NCBI GenBank assembly: GCA_019359515.1 | Contig: JAHHHC010000024.1 | Coordinates: 1 to 64,000 of the forward strand | From: Desmonostoc vinosum HA7617-LM4 | Lineage (GTDB): Bacteria > Cyanobacteriota > Cyanobacteriia > Cyanobacteriales > Nostocaceae | DNA length: 64,000 nt | Reading direction: 5' to 3' | In this document: positions 26,516 to 36,107 of the stretch, piece after piece | How the letters are laid out: every line of letters starts with the position of its first letter | Numbering within the stretch: the first letter of the stretch is position 1 | Notes under the pieces: model-generated | Seen by the model: the letters and a program-made list of their open reading frames with translations, nothing else | What the model was told of the DNA's origin: nothing | Database searches by the model: none | Made by a program: the position numbers and the translations under genes

Positions 26516-28033
26516 TCATTCCCTGTTCCCTCTTTTAGCATTTGAACTCGATGCGATAACCTGTGGCTTTGGTTCTAAATGCTGCAATATCCGGGACTGC
26601 ATTTGCTTATACTGCTGCTTTAGCAGCTGTTTGCTTAACTGGGCTTGAGATGAGGGGGGTAAGTTTTGGCATTGTTTTACCCAAGTTTGCAATTTTTGCC
26701 GCTGAGTGGAGTCGATGCGGCTGCTGATCACGTTGGTGCAAGAGTGGGGTGTTTCCAAGGTGAAGAAAATCAAAGGGTAATGTTCTTGTGTAGCCAAAGA
26801 CATCACTAAGCGATGATTTTGGGGATTTTGCATATCTAAATAGCAGGGTAGCCACTTGGGGCCGAGTTGGCGATTGTAGAGGACTGTAACCCATAGCAGC
26901 ATCGGGTGTGGAGATGTAATAAAAATAAATTGGTTATGGAGGGTGGAAACGGCACGGTTTTTGATTTCTTGTTGAGGTAACATCAGCCATACTGTAGTCA
27001 CAAAACTTTGCTTGATGTTAAGAAGTTGAGGAAAAACGATTTCTTGAATGGGTTTATTTTGCGGCCATAAAAGTTGCCAATAGTTTGGCGTAAAATCTGG
27101 AGATTTAAAGGATAAACTGCTGGGTAAGTTGAGAGATTTAAACTGAGCGATACTTTCTAAAACTTGCAGAATCTCTGTGACATTTTGCGGGCGATCGCCT
27201 GCTTTTTTAGCAAGGCAAGCCATGATCAAATCATTGAGCTTTTGAGGTAGTTTGAGAGTGGGATTTACATCTGCGATCGCTTGTGGTGGTTCAAAGTGAT
27301 GTGCTTTATACCAAGCGCCAAAATAATCAGTTTCTGGTTGCCAAGGTTTTTTGCTAGTCAGCATCTCAAACATCATGACACCCAGACTATAAATATCAGA
27401 GCGACTGTCTATTTCTTCCCCTTCTAATTGTTCAGGAGAAGAGTAAGGTAAAGTCCCATTAAATCCTCGATTTGTGCTAATTGTTGTAGCGTAGTTTAAA
27501 AATTTAGCTATGCCAAAATCTAGAATTTTGACTAATTGACCTAATATCGGATCAGGAATCACTAATATATTGGCTGGTTTAATATCTCTATGAACTAACG
27601 GATAAATCTTGCCATCTATAGCGATGCCTTGATGAGCGCATTGCAAACCTAAACAAATCTGGCGGAACAAAGTTAAAAATGTGGGTAAATTTAACGGCAT
27701 TAACTCTTTTAAACTTTTACCAGATAAATATTCCATAACATAAAATGGATTGCCATTATCACGTAAACCATAATCATAAGCTCGCACAATGTGTATACTT
27801 TTTTGACTTAATGCTGCACTCATTAAAGCTTCACGAGCAAAGTCTTTTTGCATTTTGGTGTTAGCAACTGTTTGAGCTAAAAACTTAATAGCAACTGGTA
27901 TCCCTAATAAAATATCATCTGCTAAGAAAACTTCACCCATGCCACCGTTGCCAATTAACTGCTTGAGTTGATAACGATTAGCAAGCAACTCCTTACTTAT
28001 TGGAGACGCAATTGGGCTTTGATTCACCTTCAT
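26516..28033 (-). CDS. Serine/threonine protein kinase, with conserved C-terminal domain
   Basis: Seen: Hanks-type kinase domain in residues ~20-290: glycine loop IGNGGMGEVFLADD, VAIKFL (catalytic Lys), VHRDIKPANIL (catalytic loop with Asp), DFGIAKF, and GTLPYSSPEQ (activation end). No membrane segment, so cytosolic. The C-terminal ~180 residues (from about 330) contain FPQLLNIKQSFVTT, MLPQQEIKNRA, HPMLLWVTVLYNRQLG and YPLIFFTLETPHSCTNVI; matching blocks occur in the neighbouring kinase, so this is a shared uncharacterised domain. Known: such cyanobacterial kinases act in heterocyst development, stress or motility; the role of this one is unknown. Gap of 22 bp to the next gene upstream indicates one operon. 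Confidence 0.93.
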   Translation of the reverse strand: MKVNQSPIASPISKELLANRYQLKQLIGNGGMGEVFLADDILLGIPVAIKFLAQTVANTKMQKDFAREALMSAALSQKSIHIVRAYDYGLRDNGNPFYVMEYLSGKSLKELMPLNLPTFLTLFRQICLGLQCAHQGIAIDGKIYPLVHRDIKPANILVIPDPILGQLVKILDFGIAKFLNYATTISTNRGFNGTLPYSSPEQLEGEEIDSRSDIYSLGVMMFEMLTSKKPWQPETDYFGAWYKAHHFEPPQAIADVNPTLKLPQKLNDLIMACLAKKAGDRPQNVTEILQVLESIAQFKSLNLPSSLSFKSPDFTPNYWQLLWPQNKPIQEIVFPQLLNIKQSFVTTVWLMLPQQEIKNRAVSTLHNQFIFITSPHPMLLWVTVLYNRQLGPKWLPCYLDMQNPQNHRLVMSLATQEHYPLIFFTLETPHSCTNVISSRIDSTQRQKLQTWVKQCQNLPPSSQAQLSKQLLKQQYKQMQSRILQHLEPKPQVIASSSNAKRGNRE

Positions 28034-28055
28034 AACCTCTAATATTTAGAATAGT

Positions 28056-29672
28056 TTAATTTCTATAAAGAATACGATAAAAATTTAAAAACGAATTCAT
28101 TAATTTAATCATCCAAGATTTTAAGTTTACTTTTTCTTGGGTTTCATGTGCTGACAATTTTTGTAATATTTCAGATTTTAGCTTTTCATATTCTGATTTT
28201 AAAATATTTTTTGCTTGATTAGGTAAAATAAACCCTGTTGATGTTTGACTCTTGTCTAAACAATCTATTAGTAGCTGGCGTTGGCTAGCTGTAAGAGTTA
28301 AGGTTATGACATGAGAACATTTTTTTGGTTCTTCTAAAGGAAAAAATAACAGGTGATAGTAACCTACTTCTACTAAAGTACGCACTAAACTTTGACCTTT
28401 TTTATCTTTTAAATCTAAAAAATAAAATAGCCATCTTGTTAAATTTATGTGAGCATTATATAAAACTGTTACCCACATCAACATGGGGTAGACATTCATT
28501 TTACTAATAAATTCAGTTCCATGATTTTTGTCTATAAATTTGGCAATTTCTTGTTTAGGTAACATTGCCCAAAAGGTTGGGATAGTGCCTTGTTGAGTAT
28601 GTAATAAATGAGGAAAACCAATTGGTGCGATTGGTTTGTTTTTAGGCCAGATTTTTTGTAAACATTCTTTTTCTGATAATGAAGTTGCAGGTATTAATTG
28701 CACTGGTGGAGTAATTTGAAGATTGTCATAATTTTGATAGATTTGAGTTTTTGCTTTTTCTAAATAAGTGATGATTTGACTGACGCTTTGTGGGCGATCG
28801 CTTACTTCTTTTGCTAAACAACTCATCAATAGTTTTTGTAATTCCTGCGGTACTTCTATTTGTGGATTTACTTCTTCAAGTGTAGGTGGTGTTTGAAAGC
28901 GATGGGCTTGATACCAACTGCCAAAAGAGTTACTTTTTGTTTGGAATGGATGTTTTCCTGTTAGCATCTCAAACATCAGCACTCCTAAACTATAAATATC
29001 AGAACGTACATCCAGCAGTTTTCGCCCTTCCATATGTTCTGGAGAACAATATGGTAAACTGCCAATAAAGGAATCGGTAAGTGTCATCCCACTACGCTCT
29101 GTGAGAAACTTGGCAATGCCAAAATCGAGTATTTTAATTATCTCTTCTTTGTTGCTATCTTCTCCAATAAATATGTTTTCAGGTTTAATGTCTCTATGAA
29201 CTATGGGATAAATTTCACCTTTAAAGTTAATCCCTTGGTGGGCGCATTCTAAACCTAAACAAATCTGGTGACAAATATTTAAAAATCTAGAGATTGATAA
29301 AGGTTGTATTTTTAAAATCTGTTTGAGGTTTTTACCTTGCAAATATTCCATCACATAGTATGGAACTTTATCTTCTGTAACGCCATAACTTAATACGCGG
29401 ACGATATGTTTACTTTTACGACCTAATTGGGCACTAATAAAAATTTCTCTAGTAAAACGTTGAGATATTTGCTGGTTTGCTAAACTTAGTGATAAAATTT
29501 TTACAGCAATTGGCGTTCCACCTTTAGCAGCATCTTCTGCTAAATAAACTCTACCCATACCTCCTTTGCCAATCAAATCTTTAATGACATAGCGATTGTT
29601 TAAAAATTTTCCTAGATAAATGTCTGCTTCAGCTTTTTGCCTGACCATATTTTCAATTTTATCTTGTGGCAT
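28056..29672 (-). CDS. Serine/threonine protein kinase, paralogue of its neighbour
   Basis: Seen: kinase domain (residues ~28-310) with IGKGGMGRVYLAEDA, AVKILSL, VHRDIKPENIF, DFGIAKFLTERSG and GSLPYCSPEHME; then the shared C-terminal domain: FPHLLHTQQGTIPTFWAMLP, YPMLMWVTVLYNAHIN, YHLLFFPLEEPKKCSHVI. All catalytic residues are present. It precedes the second kinase by 22 bp and reads in the same direction, so both are probably translated from a single mRNA. No transmembrane helix is visible except a weakly hydrophobic, aromatic C-terminal tail (LMNSFLNFYRILYRN). The region upstream (29673-29966) is AT-rich and carries no gene, likely the promoter. Confidence 0.92.
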   Translation of the reverse strand: MPQDKIENMVRQKAEADIYLGKFLNNRYVIKDLIGKGGMGRVYLAEDAAKGGTPIAVKILSLSLANQQISQRFTREIFISAQLGRKSKHIVRVLSYGVTEDKVPYYVMEYLQGKNLKQILKIQPLSISRFLNICHQICLGLECAHQGINFKGEIYPIVHRDIKPENIFIGEDSNKEEIIKILDFGIAKFLTERSGMTLTDSFIGSLPYCSPEHMEGRKLLDVRSDIYSLGVLMFEMLTGKHPFQTKSNSFGSWYQAHRFQTPPTLEEVNPQIEVPQELQKLLMSCLAKEVSDRPQSVSQIITYLEKAKTQIYQNYDNLQITPPVQLIPATSLSEKECLQKIWPKNKPIAPIGFPHLLHTQQGTIPTFWAMLPKQEIAKFIDKNHGTEFISKMNVYPMLMWVTVLYNAHINLTRWLFYFLDLKDKKGQSLVRTLVEVGYYHLLFFPLEEPKKCSHVITLTLTASQRQLLIDCLDKSQTSTGFILPNQAKNILKSEYEKLKSEILQKLSAHETQEKVNLKSWMIKLMNSFLNFYRILYRN

Positions 29673-29966
29673 AAAGGGTATTTATTAAAAATATTGCTGG
29701 CAAAATATTTGAATTTTTTTTATTAGTAGGAATTAAATTATTTTTAATTTCATTTAATTGTGTAACATATTTATTAAGAATGTTGTATGAGAAATTACAC
29801 TGAAACCATGACTAAGCTGGGTTGATTTACTTAGTAAAGACAGTAATTATACTGAAATTATTAAAGTGAAATGGTATGAGTCAATAAAACTGCTCCAAAT
29901 GCAAGCTTTTTTAACGCAAAGGGACACAGAGGATTTTTGAAGGCGCACCTTCATAGAAAATTGGTA

Positions 29967-31151
29967 TTAGCGTTTGAAATTGGGGATGAGGCGGCGTAGT
30001 AATCTCGTTAGCGGTGTTTCGATTTTGAGTTTAAAGGCTAGTATTTGGTTACGTTGCAGAGAATTAAAGTTATTATCACTGACCAGAATTAATGCACGTT
30101 GTCCATCGGATAGTTTGGGGCCAAGAGTTAAAGCTTCAATATTATCTAACGACACGTCTAGAGTTCTCAAATCTAGGAGTAGTTTTTTCTGGACTGGTTT
30201 AATTTTTTGAGAGTCAATTGCTAAAAGGCTGCTGATGTTGTGAATATCACTGGCTTTCTCTAAGGAAATCTGAAACAGAGAAACAGCCAAACCTAAACCA
30301 GAAAAAGACCTTTCTATGCTGAGGAAGTTTCCTTGATTATCAAGTGCAAATAAATCAGGTAGACCACTAGCAAACTTGCCAGTTATATTCAAAAAAGGTG
30401 TGACTGGTTCAGTTTGATAAAGAAATTCTTTTTCTGGCTGATTATTCAGCAGGTTATATTGTAATATGCGGCAGGAGCTACCAATTTTAGGTTTAGCTTC
30501 TAAACCATCTTGAATCAGAGCATTTTCTGTAGCTGTAAACAGATGCTTTTCATCAGGCGTAATGGTTAGACTTTCAAAAGCCAAATTGTTGCGGATACCT
30601 CTTTTACCGTTTTTATCTGGGAGAAACTTGTCTGGTATGGGCAATGTTGTAATTTCTTTTCCAGAAGATAGGGAGAATTCTTTAATAAAAGGATTAATGA
30701 GTTTTTCAGCATCACCTTCGGAAGAGATGAACGCTGTTGTTTTACTAGTTAAAGCAATGCCTTCTGTGTCAGTTTCACCAGGAGCAAATTTTTTTCCCTT
30801 CTTATCTAACAATGTGGTGACGCCTACAGGAATAACACCGTTATGTTTGAGTGAATCTGTACTCAGATCAATTTTTAAGGTGTAAAAACGGGCTGGCGCT
30901 TTTTGTCCTCGATCATCAGAGATAGTGTAGTACAGGTTATTTTTCGCATCATAGGTAATTCCAGATAAACCTCCTAATTCCGTTTTTTGAAATAACAGAC
31001 CTTTGGGTATAGTGGCTTCTCCGATAAATTTGATTTCGCTGATTTCAACAGCGCTTGTAGGTAAGTTTGTAGATAAGATACTAATAATTAGAGTGAGGAT
31101 AAACAAGTACAGAATTTTTGACTTGGTGAAGATTTTTGGGAGTAGCTGCAT
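29967..31151 (-). CDS. Exported phytase-like esterase domain protein
   Basis: Seen: signal peptide (residues 1-35, ILYLFILTLIISILS), then a single beta-propeller-like domain of the phytase-like (PF13449) family: ELGGLSGITYDAKNNLYYTI with SDDRGQKAPARFYTL, DTEGIALTSK, FISSEGDAEKLINPFI and RNNLAFESLTITPDEKHLFT. Length 394 aa fits. Known: the family is named after phytase/esterase-like activity and is often found in periplasmic phosphate-scavenging proteins; activity is not proven for cyanobacterial members. Upstream neighbour is more than 130 bp away. Start ATG at 31151 keeps a full signal peptide. Confidence 0.88.
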   Translation of the reverse strand: MQLLPKIFTKSKILYLFILTLIISILSTNLPTSAVEISEIKFIGEATIPKGLLFQKTELGGLSGITYDAKNNLYYTISDDRGQKAPARFYTLKIDLSTDSLKHNGVIPVGVTTLLDKKGKKFAPGETDTEGIALTSKTTAFISSEGDAEKLINPFIKEFSLSSGKEITTLPIPDKFLPDKNGKRGIRNNLAFESLTITPDEKHLFTATENALIQDGLEAKPKIGSSCRILQYNLLNNQPEKEFLYQTEPVTPFLNITGKFASGLPDLFALDNQGNFLSIERSFSGLGLAVSLFQISLEKASDIHNISSLLAIDSQKIKPVQKKLLLDLRTLDVSLDNIEALTLGPKLSDGQRALILVSDNNFNSLQRNQILAFKLKIETPLTRLLRRLIPNFKR

Positions 31152-31288
31152 AGATAGGTATGACTAATTAAGAAAATCATAATCAAGATATCATTGAAGA
31201 AGGGAACAGGGAATAGTTAGTACAAATAATTTCTTGGTAAGTTAAGGGTTTTTCTCATTGAATATTTTTGGTCTGGAAGTCCCTAAAA

Positions 31289-32731
31289 TTATTCTGCAAG
31301 CTGAAAAAATTTGACAAGCCAGTCTTTTACACTACGGGTGGCGCGGCAGTCATCTTCGTTGTAGCGTTGGATTGTTTCTAATAAAGTCCGATCGCCTGTT
31401 TCTAGCCACTGGTCATACCAGTAGATACACTTAGCACCACTGGCTTCTTGATCACGCCACTCAAAGCCCAACCAACGAGCGATCGCTTTGAGGGCGTAAC
31501 TTTCAACTGGTAATGCTACACTTTGCGTTAGCTGTTCATACACATCGACAAGCCGATTTAGTATTGGTTGCACTCTGGAATAGGGAGTGCGGTAAAGTTT
31601 TGCTAACCGTTTAACTGTATCAAATTCGTATACACAAAAATGATAAATTGGCGCTTCGGGATATTGCCAAACCAAATCTAAAAATTGCTGCCAAATTAGT
31701 TCTTCGTCTTCTGGTTTTTCTGCCAACAATGAATAAAACTGTTCTGTATTAGCTTGTCGATCAACAACTAAAACACCTAAAAGGTAATCTAAATCTAAGT
31801 CTGGCTGTGCCTCAATATCAAAGTAAAGCTCTATGGAGGCAGTAAATGTAATATCTTCTATTGGTGGCGGATAGGGTAAAATTAATGGCCGGCTTTCCAA
31901 TGCAGATTGAGCTTGTACTACGAGTTTGGGTGCTACCTCACCATCAAAACCGGGCAAATCTTCTAAGGTGATGGGGTTGGTATTGGCGAGGGATTCTAGC
32001 GTGGTGATGGCAAGGGTTTGGAGTTGAGTGTAGCGAACGGGTGTAACTCCTGGTAAAAGGGAGAGATGTTTTTGAGATTTAGCGATCGCATAACATTGAC
32101 TATGCCAGTGGCAAAGATTACACTTTTGACGGGAAATAAACGCTTCTGGTGCTTCCGCTAAATCTAAAACTTGAATAAACTCCTGCAAAATCTGCTGCAT
32201 CTGCGGCGTCCATTTTTCCAAATCTACTGCATAACTCGTGTTCTTGGTACGCAATTGTAACCAAGCTGTTTTGGGTGCAACTCCCTGCACTGTTGCTAAG
32301 ACTTGGGCGTGAAAGGCGGCGACAACTTGATATTCTTGTTTGGGGCGCTTACCCAACTCAATACTCGCTGGAGTATATGTCCAGTCTCCAAAGTTGGAGT
32401 CACCTGGCTGTTTGACTAGTAAATCAGGACGACTGAGTAGGGTGTACTCCGAATCAGTTACTAACAGTACTCCTCTATGGATGTATTCAACTCCTTGCTG
32501 CATCAACTGTAAAGTTGCTGCCTTTGCTGCTTCCCAGTTTCCATATGAGTAATCTGGTTTACTATAAGTCAGCTGTCTTAAAAAGCCCTGTTGATAAGCG
32601 ATTTTGTCCTGTTGTAGCTTGTGTAGCAACTCATTGACAGCATCTCGCTGACTTCTGTCACCGTAGATGTCCAAAAAAGGGCGGCGTTTACAGCGTTGGT
32701 ATTGCAGTAGGAGTTCGGCATTAATTAACAT
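31289..32731 (-). CDS. TM0106-type RecB-like nuclease with RNase H-like C-terminus
   Basis: Seen: N-terminal PD-(D/E)XK region (residues ~1-230) with CKRRPFLDIYGDR at the start, LLSRPDLLVK (acidic D), YTPASIELGKRPKQEYQVVA (E-x-K motif) and a Cys cluster CNLCHWHSQCY which, with a further Cys, could bind an Fe-S cluster as in Cas4/RecB-like nucleases. The C-terminal part (residues ~300-475) has IELYFDIEAQPDLDLDYLLG and YNEDDCRATRSVKDWL, a DnaQ/RNase H-like exonuclease with DxE and ED. Known: this fused TM0106 family is of unknown role, thought to act in DNA repair. Single gene, divergent from the lyase gene at 32932. Confidence 0.9.
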   Translation of the reverse strand: MLINAELLLQYQRCKRRPFLDIYGDRSQRDAVNELLHKLQQDKIAYQQGFLRQLTYSKPDYSYGNWEAAKAATLQLMQQGVEYIHRGVLLVTDSEYTLLSRPDLLVKQPGDSNFGDWTYTPASIELGKRPKQEYQVVAAFHAQVLATVQGVAPKTAWLQLRTKNTSYAVDLEKWTPQMQQILQEFIQVLDLAEAPEAFISRQKCNLCHWHSQCYAIAKSQKHLSLLPGVTPVRYTQLQTLAITTLESLANTNPITLEDLPGFDGEVAPKLVVQAQSALESRPLILPYPPPIEDITFTASIELYFDIEAQPDLDLDYLLGVLVVDRQANTEQFYSLLAEKPEDEELIWQQFLDLVWQYPEAPIYHFCVYEFDTVKRLAKLYRTPYSRVQPILNRLVDVYEQLTQSVALPVESYALKAIARWLGFEWRDQEASGAKCIYWYDQWLETGDRTLLETIQRYNEDDCRATRSVKDWLVKFFQLAE

Positions 32732-32931
32732 TCCTTTAAGCTAACAAGAATTAGCACATTCTGGGAGAACAGCAGATGACTCAAGTCTTGAAGTGGCGAT
32801 TGCATTCCTGTGAAAAAGCAAAAGCGGTCAGAATCCCTATTCTATTATGGATTTTTCTCTCCTCCACACCCTGACCCTCCTATACCCTTACTCCTCTAAT
32901 TTTTGTAAACAGTATATATCTCTTGTGAATT

Positions 32932-34134
32932 ATGACTAGTATTTCTGCATCATCAACTAAGCTGCATCGCCATCGAGAGTTATTTCCGGCTTTAGCAAAT
33001 AAGGCTTATTTCAACTATGGAGGACAGGGGCCAATGCCCAAAGCGGCAATGGATACTATGAGTCAATTTCAAGCCTATGTTCAGGAAATAGGCCCTTTTG
33101 GTAACGAGGCTTATCTTTGGCTGAAATCGGAGATGAAAATTATTAGAGAAGCGATCGCTTCGGAGTTTAATGTATCAATAGACACAATATCCTTAACAGA
33201 TAATGTCACTGTTGGCTGTAATATTGCCATGTGGGGTATTGAATGGCGTGCTGGCGACCATATGTTACTCACAGACTGCGAACACCCAGGTGTGATTGCT
33301 ACTGCCAAAGAAATTGCACGCAGATTTGCTGTGGAAGTTACTACTTGCCCTTTGATGGCAACTTTAAATGAGGGCGATCCTGTAGCGGTGATTGCCCAAC
33401 ACTTACGCCCCAATACTCGCTTGGTAGTTTTAAGTCATGTTTTTTGGAATACGGGTCAAGTTTTACCTCTTGACAAAATTGTGGTAATATGCAGCAATAA
33501 TCACTCTTTAATATTGGTAGATGCTGCTCAATCTGTGGGTTTGCTGCCTTTAGACTTAACTGAATTAGGAGTTGATTTTTATGCGTTCACGGGTCATAAG
33601 TGGTTATGTGGGCCAGCGGGTGCGGGTGGCTTGTATGTGCGACCAAAAGCAAGAGAAAGTTTGAACCCAACGTTTATTGGTTTGCGTGGTGTTGTTACAG
33701 ATGGCCAAGGGCAGCCTATAGATTGGTTTCCCGATGGGCGACGATATGAAGTATCTACATTATCCCAGCCGCTGTATGCTGGTTTAAAGGAAGCGATCGC
33801 TATTCATCGGCAATGGGGAACACCACAAGAATGTTATGAGCAAATTTGCCACAATAGCGAATATCTCTGGCGAAAGTTGACAGCATTACCCAATGTTAAA
33901 TGCTTGCGAACTTCTCCACCTGAAGGCGGTATCGTCTCATTTCAACTGACTAATAATCAACCCCAAGCCAGTTCTAAATTAGTGCAATTTTTAGAATTAC
34001 AAAACATATTAACTCGGACGATTGCCGACCCTGATTGTATCCGCGCCACCGTCCATTACCTAACTTTAGAATCAGAAATCGACCGATTAATCGAGGGAAT
34101 TCAGCAATTTTATAAGTCAGGTATTAATGACTAA
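32932..34134 (+). CDS. L-cysteine/cystine lyase (PLP-dependent)
   Basis: Class V aminotransferase-fold C-S lyase that cleaves L-cysteine or cystine to pyruvate, ammonia and sulfide or cysteine persulfide, giving sulfur for Fe-S assembly. Seen: FNYGGQGPMPKAA (residues ~26-38), TDNVTVGCNIAMWGIEW, DCEHPGVIATA, LSHVFWNTGQVLPL, LVDAAQSVGLLPLD (the Asp that pairs with the PLP ring) and FTGHKWLCGPAGAGGLY (catalytic Lys). The match to the Synechocystis enzyme C-DES, recalled from its published structure, is high throughout, including IADPDCIRATVHYLT near the C-terminus. 400 aa is normal. Next gene starts 35 bp downstream on the same strand. Confidence 0.9.
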   Translation: MTSISASSTKLHRHRELFPALANKAYFNYGGQGPMPKAAMDTMSQFQAYVQEIGPFGNEAYLWLKSEMKIIREAIASEFNVSIDTISLTDNVTVGCNIAMWGIEWRAGDHMLLTDCEHPGVIATAKEIARRFAVEVTTCPLMATLNEGDPVAVIAQHLRPNTRLVVLSHVFWNTGQVLPLDKIVVICSNNHSLILVDAAQSVGLLPLDLTELGVDFYAFTGHKWLCGPAGAGGLYVRPKARESLNPTFIGLRGVVTDGQGQPIDWFPDGRRYEVSTLSQPLYAGLKEAIAIHRQWGTPQECYEQICHNSEYLWRKLTALPNVKCLRTSPPEGGIVSFQLTNNQPQASSKLVQFLELQNILTRTIADPDCIRATVHYLTLESEIDRLIEGIQQFYKSGIND

Positions 34135-34169
34135 TACTTCGACTTCGCTCAGTACAAGTAACTAAAAAA

Positions 34170-35252
34170 ATGGAACGTCCAATTATATATATAGCGATCA
34201 CCAACCACGGATTTGGTCATGCTACTAGGATGGTATCTGTAGCCGCAACTATTCAGAAGTTGTGTCCAGAAGCTCTGCTAATTTTGGTGACTACTGCCCC
34301 ACGTTGGTTGCTAGAGTGTTATATAGAAGGTGATTTTATCCATCGTCAGCGAGCATTTGATTTGGGTGTGGTGCAAACAGATAGTATCACAATGGATCAA
34401 GAAGCAACTTTAGAGAAGTTGTTGGAGATTAAGAAAAATCAGAACTCGCTAATTGCTTCCGAAGTGAATTTTATTCGCCAAAATCGAGTCAATCTCATCT
34501 TGGCTGATATTCCTTTTCTTGTATCTGGATTTGCCCAGGCTGCTAACATTCCTTGCTGGATGAGTAGTAATTTTGGTTGGGATTTAATTTACCGCAATTG
34601 GGGAGGTGAATTTATCGCTGTTGCTGATTGGATTTGCGAGTGGTATGCAAAATGCGATCGCTTATTTCGTCTTCCCTTCCACGAACCGATGCAGGCTTTT
34701 AACAATATCACCGATGTTGGTTTAACTGGTGGTTATCCTCGTTACTTAGCTGATGATTTACATTCACGTTGGGGTATCACTACACCGCCAGATAAAACTA
34801 TTTTACTCACCTTTGGTGGCTTAGGTTTACAACAGATTCCTTACGATAATTTAAAACAATTTCCCGATTGGCAATTTATCGTTTTTGATCAATCTGCCCC
34901 TGATTTACCGAATTTATTAAAAATTAGCGATCGCAAATACCGTCCTGTTGATTTTATGCCTATTTGTGGGCGAGTTGTTTCTAAACCTGGTTATGGTACT
35001 TTCGCAGAAGCCACGAAACTAGGATTACCTATAGTTACTATTACCCGCGACGACTTTGCCGAAGCAGCTTTTCTACTTGAGGGTATTGCTAATTACAACC
35101 AACATCAAATCCTCACACCTGCTAAATTTTTTCAAGGAACTTGGGATTTTCTGCATGAGTTACCTCAACTACCAAAGCAATCTCAACCCATTGCTAAAGA
35201 TGGTAACGAAGTGATTGCTAGTGCCGTTATAAAATATTGTCAAACCAAATAA
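34170..35252 (+). CDS. Glycosyltransferase family protein
   Basis: Seen: GT-B type architecture. Start MERPIIYIAITNHGFGHATR (glycine-rich first Rossmann loop GFGHATRM) and a C-terminal half with TILLTFGGLGLQ, WQFIVFDQS and VVSKPGYGTFAEATKLGLPI (residues ~265-285), the nucleotide-sugar binding motif with KPGYGT..E. Similar to MurG/UGT-like enzymes. 360 aa. Substrates cannot be assigned. Same strand as the L-cysteine lyase with a 35-bp gap that contains the ACTTCGACTTCGCTCAGTAC repeat module, so co-transcription is possible but not proven. Cytosolic or membrane-peripheral. Confidence 0.85.
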   Translation: MERPIIYIAITNHGFGHATRMVSVAATIQKLCPEALLILVTTAPRWLLECYIEGDFIHRQRAFDLGVVQTDSITMDQEATLEKLLEIKKNQNSLIASEVNFIRQNRVNLILADIPFLVSGFAQAANIPCWMSSNFGWDLIYRNWGGEFIAVADWICEWYAKCDRLFRLPFHEPMQAFNNITDVGLTGGYPRYLADDLHSRWGITTPPDKTILLTFGGLGLQQIPYDNLKQFPDWQFIVFDQSAPDLPNLLKISDRKYRPVDFMPICGRVVSKPGYGTFAEATKLGLPIVTITRDDFAEAAFLLEGIANYNQHQILTPAKFFQGTWDFLHELPQLPKQSQPIAKDGNEVIASAVIKYCQTK

Positions 35253-35254
35253 AA

Positions 35255-35350
35255 AAAATAGATGAATATGAAGAACTAGACGATTATTTGAGTTTAGTGA
35301 ATCGCGTCGTCAGAAATGTATCGCAACTTGAAAGTCAAAGCGAATTATAG
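35255..35350 (+). pseudogene. Short orphan C-terminal-like fragment
   Basis: Directly after the glycosyltransferase stop, a frame of 31 codons ends with TAG at 35348 and lacks a start codon: it encodes KIDEYEELDDYLSLVNRVV and RNVSQLESQSEL. Charged, helical composition. It could be the tail of a lost gene or chance sequence. I cannot name a family. Confidence 0.25.
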
Positions 35351-35468
35351 GAAATTAGAGATTTGTCTGCGAATCGTTATATTAGTTAGGACTAAAAAAA
35401 CAATCTGTTGTTACAAGCGCACAAAAGAGTGAAACTAGTAAGCGCAAGCCCATATCTCAACATTCCCC

Positions 35469-35882
35469 ATGACTCACTATCAAAAACTACTGAGAATTTC
35501 TACTACTGGTAAATCTTTTCACAACATCACCTCAAAAGTTGAAGCGGTGGTTGCAGAGTCGGAGGTAGAAACTGGACTTTGTACCCTATTTTTACGCCAC
35601 ACTTCTGCTAGTTTAGTTATTCAAGAAAATGCCGATCCTGATGTACTTGTGGATCTAGCTAATTTTATGGCAAACCTCGTACCAGAATCAGGCAAATATA
35701 TTCATGATGCTGAAGGTGCTGATGATATGCCAGCACATATCCGCACAGCCTTAACTCATACTTCAGAACATATCCCTATTAACCGTGGTTATTTGGTTTT
35801 GGGAACTTGGCAGGGAATCTATGTTTGGGAACATCGTCAGCGTAGTCACCTTAGAGAACTAGTTATTCACATTTCGGGATAG
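35469..35882 (+). CDS. YjbQ/UPF0047 family protein (secondary thiamine-phosphate synthase-like)
   Basis: Seen: full UPF0047 fold: FHNITSKVEAVVAESEV, LCTLFLRHTSASLVIQENAD (residues ~37-56; catalytic-type His and Asn), LPHxDAEGxDD-type IHDAEGADDMPAHIRTAL, and LGTWQGIYVWEHRQRSHLR at the C-terminus. Known: E. coli YjbQ shows weak thiamine-phosphate synthase activity, the biological role is open. 137 aa typical. It stands alone, followed by a strong hairpin at 35929. Start at 35469 gives MTHYQKLLRIST, the usual N-terminus. Confidence 0.93.
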   Translation: MTHYQKLLRISTTGKSFHNITSKVEAVVAESEVETGLCTLFLRHTSASLVIQENADPDVLVDLANFMANLVPESGKYIHDAEGADDMPAHIRTALTHTSEHIPINRGYLVLGTWQGIYVWEHRQRSHLRELVIHISG

Positions 35883-35928
35883 CAATTTATTAATTTTTGT
35901 AGATGAATCCAACATGCTGAAAGTTATA

Positions 35929-35958
35929 GATCCCCGACTTTTTGAAAAGTTGGGGATC
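35929..35958. terminator. Strong hairpin after YjbQ gene
   Basis: GATCCCC-ACTTTT and AAAAGT-GGGGATC pair over 13 bp with one mismatch; followed by TTAATTGTT. The same AGATCCCCGAC.. hairpin class is a widespread cyanobacterial dispersed repeat, so it may be a repeat that doubles as terminator. Confidence 0.6.
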
Positions 35959-36079
35959 TTAATTGTTGATTTTAAGCATATATGCTTACTGTTTTAGTAT
36001 CTAATTGTAAAGGCAGAAGTTAAGTTTATTGATATTAATTTAATAATTTTATGCTTTTAGATATAAACTAATACATATT

Positions 36080-36097
36080 GTAACCCACTTGGGCTAC
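36080..36097. promoter_or_regulatory. Inverted repeat just upstream of the 246-aa gene
   Basis: GTAACCCA-CT-TGGGCTAC is a near-perfect inverted repeat (one mismatch pair) centred 20 bp before ATG 36108. It covers the place where a ribosome binding site would be, so it may act as operator or as mRNA hairpin. Confidence 0.4.
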
Positions 36098-36107
36098 TTC
36101 AAATCAT

